A stretch of 64,000 bases of DNA, from contig NZ_JAWCUD010000001.1 of the NCBI RefSeq assembly GCF_032461945.1, positions 1,426,001-1,490,000 of the forward strand. Reading direction: 5' to 3'. Of the stretch, positions 58,741-64,000 are shown piece by piece. This DNA is from Paenibacillus_E violae (GTDB lineage Bacteria; Bacillota; Bacilli; Paenibacillales; NBRC-103111). Every line of letters starts with the position of its first letter. The first letter of the stretch is position 1. The position numbers were made by a program, and so were the translations under genes. A model generated the notes under the pieces. It was not told the origin of the DNA, made no database searches, and saw only the letters and a list, made by a program, of their open reading frames with translations.

Positions 58741-60159
58741 ATGAGTAAACAGCAAATTGGCGTAGTTGGATTGGCCGTTATGGGGAAAAACTTGGCTTTG
58801 AATATCGAAAGCAAAGGTTTCTCAGTTGCTTTATATAACCGTTCACCAGAGAAAACGAATGAACTTTTGGAGGAAGCGCCAGGAAAGAACTTTGTAGGTA
58901 CTTACAGCGCTGAAGAATTCGTACAATCCCTTGAATCGCCGCGTAAAATTTTAATTATGGTTAAAGCAGGCCAACCTACGGATGATACCATCAATTCTTT
59001 GATCCCTTACTTAAGCCCAGGTGATATCCTCATCGATGGCGGTAACGCATATTTCCCGGATACACAGCGGAGAAATAAAGAACTTCAAGCCAAAGGATTT
59101 CGCTTTATCGGTGCAGGTGTTTCGGGCGGTGAAGAAGGAGCTCTGAATGGACCTTCGATTATGCCGGGTGGACAAAGAGATGCGTATGAACTAGTAGAGC
59201 CAATCTTGACGGCTATTTCGGCCAAAGTGAATGGAGATGCATGTTCCACTTATATTGGAGCAGACGGCGCAGGGCATTATGTTAAAATGGTTCACAACGG
59301 CATTGAATACGGCGATATGCAGCTTATCGGAGAAGCGTATCACTTATTAAAGGATGTATTGAACTTAAGTACTAGCGAATTGCATGATATTTTCACAGAA
59401 TGGAACAATGGAGAGCTCGATAGTTATTTGATCGAAATCACCGCTGATATTTTTGCGAAAAAAGATCCGGAAACAGGCAAACCGATGGTGGATGTGATCC
59501 TCGATTCGGCTGGACAAAAAGGAACTGGTAAATGGACAAGCCAAAGCTCGTTGGATTTGGGTGTGCCATTATCCATTATTACTGAATCGGTGTTTGCGCG
59601 TTTTATCTCAGCAATGAAAGAAGAGCGCGTAGCTGCAAGTAAACGTCTGAATGGCCCTACGGCGTCAAGTTATGATGGGGATCCGAAAGAATTCATTGAG
59701 GCTGTGCGCAAAGCACTGTACACAAGCAAAATCGCTTCATATGCACAAGGTTTTGCTCAAATGAGAGCCGCTTCTGACGCCTATGGTTGGGACTTGAACT
59801 ACGGAAACATTGCGATGATCTTCCGCGGCGGTTGTATTATCCGCGCAAGATTCTTACAAAATATCAAAGATGCTTATGATCGTGACCCTGCATTGAAAAA
59901 CTTGTTCCTTGACGAATACTTCGGCAAAATCGTAGATAACTACCAAGATGCTTGGAGAAAAGTCGTTTCGGTAGCTGTGACAAGAGGGATTCCGGTTCCT
60001 GCTTTTGCTTCCGCGTTAGCCTACTATGATAGCTATCGCACAGAGAGACTGCCTGCTAACTTATTACAAGCACAAAGGGATTATTTTGGAGCCCATACGT
60101 TTGAGCGTGTAGATAAAAAAGGCAGCTTCCATTTTCAATGGATGGAAACCAACGAATAA
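58741..60159 (+). CDS. gnd: 6-phosphogluconate dehydrogenase, decarboxylating
   Basis: The 472-residue enzyme converts 6-phosphogluconate to ribulose 5-phosphate with CO2 release and reduced cofactor. Motifs are the dinucleotide-binding VVGLAVMGKNLALNIESKGF, ILIDGGNAYFPDTQRR, VSGGEEGALNGPSIMPGG, the catalytic-Lys segment KMVHNGIEYGDMQ and GQKGTGKWTSQSSLDLG. Arg-rather than Asp-type residues after beta-2 (YNRSPEKT) favour NADP. The step between zwf and gnd (lactonase) is absent from the cluster. GAGGAGG lies before the ATG and a terminator follows. Confidence 0.95.
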   Translation: MSKQQIGVVGLAVMGKNLALNIESKGFSVALYNRSPEKTNELLEEAPGKNFVGTYSAEEFVQSLESPRKILIMVKAGQPTDDTINSLIPYLSPGDILIDGGNAYFPDTQRRNKELQAKGFRFIGAGVSGGEEGALNGPSIMPGGQRDAYELVEPILTAISAKVNGDACSTYIGADGAGHYVKMVHNGIEYGDMQLIGEAYHLLKDVLNLSTSELHDIFTEWNNGELDSYLIEITADIFAKKDPETGKPMVDVILDSAGQKGTGKWTSQSSLDLGVPLSIITESVFARFISAMKEERVAASKRLNGPTASSYDGDPKEFIEAVRKALYTSKIASYAQGFAQMRAASDAYGWDLNYGNIAMIFRGGCIIRARFLQNIKDAYDRDPALKNLFLDEYFGKIVDNYQDAWRKVVSVAVTRGIPVPAFASALAYYDSYRTERLPANLLQAQRDYFGAHTFERVDKKGSFHFQWMETNE

Positions 60160-60180
60160 ATCGCTTAGTCGTGTGTAAGA

Positions 60181-60208
60181 AGAAGCCGCATAATTGCGGC
60201 TTCTTTTA
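60181..60208 (+). terminator. Terminator of the zwf-pgi-gnd operon
   Basis: AGAAGCCGCA-TAAT-TGCGGCTTCT is a perfect ten-pair stem with a tetraloop followed by TTTATT. Confidence 0.9.
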
Positions 60209-60280
60209 TTTGCGCAACAATCGGATAGGTACTTACGTCTAATAAGCTGTTAGACTAACACAATGATGAGGAGTTTTGGA

Positions 60281-61912
60281 TTGAGAAACCGTACTTTATG
60301 GAAGTTGTTTACTGTTGTGCCGTTTCTGGCGGCCATGCTCTTGATCGGAATGATACATATGGTGATGCTGGCAAGAGAACAGGTGATGCCGTTCGCAGAA
60401 CCTTATGGACGAGCGACATTATTACCTGAACTCGCTTCCCAAGCAGGTCCTGTTCAAATGACCAGTCCCAAAACATTTGCCTACCGTTCAGGAAATGAAC
60501 TGATCTATGTGAAGATCGACAATGAGGGGCGGAGCAGCTCCGTGGTGCGATCTTTGCCGGACTCGGAGTTTTTTCAATCCTATCGTCTTATTGGTGATGG
60601 AAAAGCCGTTTGGATCGGCGCAAACAACAAGCTGTACACGAGTGAATGGAAAAATGGGAACTGGTCCCCGAAAAAATTGCTGACTGAAACCGAAATGAAT
60701 GGCGTTCAGGCCATACAGGGGGGAACGGGGAAAAGTGTACTTCTCACGTATAACGATGAGGCGCTCTTTGTGGGTATATCGTCTGGAGATGATGCACCAA
60801 ATTGGATAAAGTTGAACGCTAGCGGAATTAAACAGGTACAAGGTTTTATGGATAAAAACGGCATGCTATCCGCTGTTTATGCGACTAGTAGGGAAGGGAA
60901 CACCGGCCTGCACGTTGTCAAGTTGGATACCGAATCCGGGAAAACGGTCGTCATGGAGAAGCTCAAAGATTTGGAGCTGGTTAACAGGTATTTGGAGGAT
61001 TATACGTTGTATGCAGACAACTCTTTACTCAGGGTCGCCTATACGATCAGCTCAGCTAAGTCAGGCAAAAGTAGTTTACAGATGCTCACTTTTCCTTGGG
61101 ATAAGCCTACGGACCTGCAAGATGAGCGAATAGATCTTCCAAGTTCTGAGACCAGTGATTCAGATACGATCTTACAGCCTATATTCTCTGAAACGGATTC
61201 TGGCGAAGCTACACTGGTCGTTTCATCCGTTTATGAGAAAAATAGGCGCATGAGCAGCCAAGAAGTGTATCAATTAAGCTTTCATGAAACGCAGTTGGAA
61301 TCATCAACAAAAATCAGCCAATTCGGCGGATTCGCTCAATATCCGAACCTCGCGCAAGAGCCGGATGCTCGAATTGCTGTTTGGCTTGATCCGGTGAACG
61401 AAGCGTCTTACCGCGTTTACTATGCGACAGATCAACAGCCTTACCAGGAGAGGATGAACCGGCTAACAGCAGATGACTTGCGAACAGCTGCTGAGAATCT
61501 TCCGCTGCTATGGGGGATCAGTCTCGTAACGTGGTTTCTAAGCCTGAAGTGGATCTTCTTACCAGGGATCTATCTGCTGGTGCTCAGCGCTTTTTGGCAG
61601 CATCAATATGATTCCCGCCAGCGGCTGCATTTTTTCATATCACTTGCCATGTATATCGTAGTTAAGGCGCTATTTATTCAAGATTACCGAAAAGCTGTGG
61701 CGCTTCAAGTTATGCCCGAAGCCTTACAGCCAATCTTGGTTTACTTATGTATGCTGATTATTACGGCTTTACTTGCTTATGTAAGTACGCGGCAATGGAG
61801 AAAAGGGTTAAATGATCGTAATATTGGTTTGGAATTGTTTTATTTTGTGCTTCTCGATGTCTTTATGACAAATTTATGGTATTCCTATTTTATGTCACCT
61901 GCAACTTTCTAA
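60281..61912 (+). CDS. Unknown membrane-anchored protein with extracellular propeller-like domain
   Basis: The 543-residue protein has one membrane helix near the start (residues ~8-28, LWKLFTVVPFLAAMLLIGMI). An extracellular region of ~370 residues with repeated beta-strand segments (NELIYVKIDNEG, GKAVWIGANNKLYTSEWKNGNW, LLTYNDEALFVGIS) suggests a beta-propeller. Four to five C-terminal helices follow (from ~405). I do not recognise a family. TTG at 60281 is chosen since AGGAG ends seven bases upstream; ATGs at 60263 and 60266 have no ribosome-binding site. It is flanked by terminators and so monocistronic. Confidence 0.55.
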   Translation: MRNRTLWKLFTVVPFLAAMLLIGMIHMVMLAREQVMPFAEPYGRATLLPELASQAGPVQMTSPKTFAYRSGNELIYVKIDNEGRSSSVVRSLPDSEFFQSYRLIGDGKAVWIGANNKLYTSEWKNGNWSPKKLLTETEMNGVQAIQGGTGKSVLLTYNDEALFVGISSGDDAPNWIKLNASGIKQVQGFMDKNGMLSAVYATSREGNTGLHVVKLDTESGKTVVMEKLKDLELVNRYLEDYTLYADNSLLRVAYTISSAKSGKSSLQMLTFPWDKPTDLQDERIDLPSSETSDSDTILQPIFSETDSGEATLVVSSVYEKNRRMSSQEVYQLSFHETQLESSTKISQFGGFAQYPNLAQEPDARIAVWLDPVNEASYRVYYATDQQPYQERMNRLTADDLRTAAENLPLLWGISLVTWFLSLKWIFLPGIYLLVLSAFWQHQYDSRQRLHFFISLAMYIVVKALFIQDYRKAVALQVMPEALQPILVYLCMLIITALLAYVSTRQWRKGLNDRNIGLELFYFVLLDVFMTNLWYSYFMSPATF

Positions 61913-61920
61913 CGATGAAT

Positions 61921-61950
61921 AAGGCTGCCACGTAATGGAGTGGCAGCCTT
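61921..61950. terminator. Bidirectional terminator
   Basis: AAGGCTGCCAC and GTGGCAGCCTT form an eleven-pair stem with eight-base loop between convergent genes. Confidence 0.85.
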
Positions 61951-61969
61951 GCTGTTTTAACCTTATCTG

Positions 61970-62719
61970 TTAAGTCCTGCGCATATACACAATTACCGTA
62001 ATAAGTGCAAAGATGGCCACAATGACAATCGCTCCGATGAGCGAGATGGTGAGATCCCAGCCGACAGTGCCTGTGTTGGCAAGTTCTCTTACGGCGGAAA
62101 CGAGGTGAGAGATCGGATTGATTTTAACAAACCATTGAAGCCAACCTGGCATGGTATCCACAGGAACGAGTGCATTCGAAAGAAACGTAAGAGGGAAGAG
62201 AACAAGCATCGATATCCCTTGAACGCTTGAGGCTGTTCGGGCAATTACGCCGAAGAAGGCGAAGATCCAGCTAATAGCCCAAGAGCAGAAGATGACAAGA
62301 AGCGCAGCGATCGCCACGTGTCCCAAACCAACTTCCAGGACGATAGCCCATGAGATACCCCATTGAAAAGGTGAGAACTGTAGTAATAATATACCGGATA
62401 GTGTCTGCCAAGAGTGCTCCTGCCAAAGGCGCAATCCTGGCGATAGGCAGTGACTTGAATCGGTCGAATACGCCTTTATCCATATCTTCTCGCAGCTGGA
62501 CACCTGTGACGATGGAGGTCGTGATAACGCTCTGGACGAGGATGCCAGGAATAATGATGGGCAAATAGCTCACTACGTCGCCCGAGATGGCACCGCCGAA
62601 GACGTAAGTGAACATGAGCGTGAAAATAATGGGCTGTAGCGTGACATCGAACAATTGCTCTGGCGTGCGCCGAATCTTCAGAAGTCCTCGATATCGAGGG
62701 TCGGCTTCGGTATACTCAT
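61970..62719 (-). pseudogene. Frameshifted ABC-2 permease of the DrrB/multidrug type
   Basis: Two overlapping minus-strand frames make up one DrrB-type permease. The N-terminal frame has RRTPEQLFDVTLQPIIFTLMFTYVFGGAI and ends properly at GYLMGYRP; the other continues from EVGLGHVAIAALLVIFCSWAISWIFAFFG to NPISHLVSAVRELANTG and the stop at 61970. Removing one base from the CC at 62335-62336 would join them as GYRPEVGLGHV. The N-terminus also has no start in frame upstream of LLKIRRTPE: a possible start at 62719 reads into a stop just before it, perhaps a second lesion. No DrrA-type ATPase gene is nearby. A sequencing error is an alternative for the first lesion only. Confidence 0.75.
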
Positions 62720-62829
62720 TTCCGTCAAATGAATACCAGCTTCTCGCAGGGAAATAACATGATGCATTACTGTGGATTATACTTGCATTTTTAAACTGTA
62801 TATAAACGGAATTTCATGGGAAGTCTCTA

Positions 62830-63522
62830 CTAGGCTTGGTCTAGCGTCAATGGTAAAAAGGCATATTCGCCATGCGTGACAATCTCACCTTTGTGAACGC
62901 TTATGCGTTGTTTGAAGAGGGGACCATCAATGACAGTGGTATGGAATTCGCCACCTTCTCCACAAGGATCAATCCCACGGGCTACAAGCTCCTCCACAAA
63001 AGCAAGGGTTAGCGTTCGACCAAGATCTTCTTCTCGCATTCCTAATGCTAAATTTACGGTAACAACGATTGAAACAAATCCTAAGTGAATGAATTCCTCA
63101 ACAGTTTCACGGTGATCCATTTCCCAAAGCGGCATGCCCAGTTTTAATCCGGCAACGCTCGATACTTTGTCCTGCCAGCAACCATGAGCCGTCAATTCGA
63201 GGTCTCCCGTTACTAACACTTCCGCACCTTGCTTCTTAGCATCTTCCAGAAGATGAATAAACACTTCTTCGTAGTCATCCCAACTCGCGGGTGCCGTATA
63301 GACAGGCAATCCAATGGATTCGGCCTGTGCACGTAGAAGATCAGGTGGCGTTCCGTGTGAGCGGGAACGTTTTCCTTCCTCCTCCAGCATAACGATCAGG
63401 CCAAGAGCTTTTCCTACCTTCATTGCTTTGTAAAGCGCCAAGACACTATCTTTTCCTCCGCTAAAAGAGGCGATAAATGTTTGACCATTAGCTCCATTTT
63501 TCCAGTCTACAGCTGTTGTCAT
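62830..63522 (-). CDS. Diphthine-ammonia ligase-family (Dph6-like) ATP pyrophosphatase
   Basis: The 230-residue protein carries the PP-loop SGGKDSVLALYKAM (residues ~21-34) that adenylates its substrate. Further family motifs are GTPPDLLRAQAESIGLPVY, VTGDLELTAHGCWQDKVSSVAGLKLGMPLW and the C-terminal GIDPCGEGGEFHTTVIDGPLF. Eukaryotic members amidate diphthine on EF2; bacteria lack diphthamide, so the bacterial substrate is unknown. ATG at 63522 has AAAGGGG at nine bases and is preferred over ATG at 63531, which abuts that site. Confidence 0.85.
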   Translation of the reverse strand: MTTAVDWKNGANGQTFIASFSGGKDSVLALYKAMKVGKALGLIVMLEEEGKRSRSHGTPPDLLRAQAESIGLPVYTAPASWDDYEEVFIHLLEDAKKQGAEVLVTGDLELTAHGCWQDKVSSVAGLKLGMPLWEMDHRETVEEFIHLGFVSIVVTVNLALGMREEDLGRTLTLAFVEELVARGIDPCGEGGEFHTTVIDGPLFKQRISVHKGEIVTHGEYAFLPLTLDQA

Positions 63523-63665
63523 CTCTAGCATCCCCTTTTATATATCTATGATTTCATTGCTTAATTCTATCATGATTCCTCTCCATTGGCAGGATAGCAT
63601 GGAAGCAGTGAAGAATTTTATAAGAAAAATTTTGCCAAGGTAGCTTCAGGAGGGAATGAAAATCA

Positions 63666-64000
63666 ATGAACCATGTTTTAGAGTGTTTAGGCTGTAGATT
63701 AGCACAGGGTCTTGAGCCAACTCATGTCGTATACGAGGATGAACACGTGACGTGCATCTTAGTCATTGACCCATGCAGTGAGGGACATAGCATTATTTTG
63801 CCTAAAAAACATTATGCAGACGTTGACGATTTGGATGTAGAAACAGCCCTTTCTGTGATGAAGGCCTCAGCTAAACTATCGAAAGGATTAAAAACGTTAT
63901 TCCATCCGGATGGAATCAGCATGATGCAAAATGGGGGTAAGTTTAGCGATTTAGGGCACTACCATATGCACATATGGGCTAGATATGAGAATGATGGGTT
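63666..64000 (+). CDS. HIT-family protein, N-terminal part (cut by window edge)
   Basis: The frame is open to the right edge, so 111 residues are visible. The protein resembles histidine-triad nucleotide hydrolases: an N-terminal CLGCRLA Cys pair, VYEDEHVTCILVIDPCSEGHSIILPKKH, and the GHYHMHIW triad (HxHxH) that gives the family its name. HIT proteins hydrolyse nucleoside phosphoramidates or dinucleoside polyphosphates. AGGAGGG lies 11 bases before the ATG. Confidence 0.85.
   Translation, partial: MNHVLECLGCRLAQGLEPTHVVYEDEHVTCILVIDPCSEGHSIILPKKHYADVDDLDVETALSVMKASAKLSKGLKTLFHPDGISMMQNGGKFSDLGHYHMHIWARYENDG

Noticed and set aside
1..64000. CRISPR arrays, tRNA/rRNA genes, insertion sequences, prophage
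   Set aside because: No regularly spaced repeats, cloverleaf-like genes, transposase or phage structural genes were seen.

Overview
The window looks like chromosomal DNA of a Paenibacillus-type spore-forming Firmicute. Inference rests on strong AGGAGG ribosome-binding sites, frequent TTG/GTG starts, a YesM/YesN two-component pair next to a sugar ABC importer, an mmg-type methylcitrate cluster with a consensus CcpA (cre) site, and Firmicute-only families. No rRNA, tRNA, CRISPR array, phage or insertion sequence is visible. Nearly everything is chromosomal metabolism, transport and regulation.

Region by region. 1-9.1 kb: end of a DinG-type helicase, an SgrR-like regulator, a DUF4173 membrane protein with a sigma factor that carries an extra papain-like C-terminal domain, a double VOC protein, a sugar isomerase-like TIM barrel, a CBS protein and a Gfo/Idh/MocA dehydrogenase. 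9.2-22.2 kb: a ten-gene same-strand cluster, mmgC-mmgD-mmgE-prpB-icmF-bkdAA-bkdAB-E2 core-mmgA-mmgB. It begins behind a perfect cre match. Together the enzymes would turn branched 2-oxo acids into acyl-CoAs, isomerise isobutyryl-CoA to butyryl-CoA, beta-oxidise it, and clear propionyl-CoA through the methylcitrate cycle. The E2 gene encodes only the catalytic core, with no lipoyl domain, and no E3 gene is nearby. 22.3-27.4 kb: VOC protein, a divergent MreB paralogue with small unknown genes, hydrolase, SDR, thioesterase and a 46-residue acidic protein.

27.5-37.4 kb: YesM-like kinase, YesN-like regulator, two sugar permeases, a sugar-binding lipoprotein, a cytoplasmic (alpha/alpha)6 glycosidase, an orphan amino-acid-binding lipoprotein and a MerR regulator with a textbook 19-bp-spacer promoter. 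37.4-44.7 kb: a DUF1036 protein, a GpsA-like dehydrogenase, then a PrpR_N/PAS/AAA/Fis regulator that has lost the sigma-54 contact motif. It is followed by KdgT-like permease, DUF1537 acid-sugar kinase and PdxA2, a four-carbon sugar-acid catabolic set. Matching inverted repeats lie in front of both the regulator and its presumed target operon.

44.8-64 kb: GNAT, heparinase II/III-like protein, an ECF42-type sigma factor with its DGPF partner and a DUF1801 protein behind a candidate self-recognised promoter, a heterodimeric ABC exporter with one degenerate ATP site, a CBO0543 membrane protein, a VapBC-like pair whose toxin has altered acidic residues, a LysR regulator divergent from zwf-pgi-gnd, an unknown membrane propeller protein, a frameshifted DrrB-type permease remnant, a Dph6-family enzyme and the start of a HIT protein.
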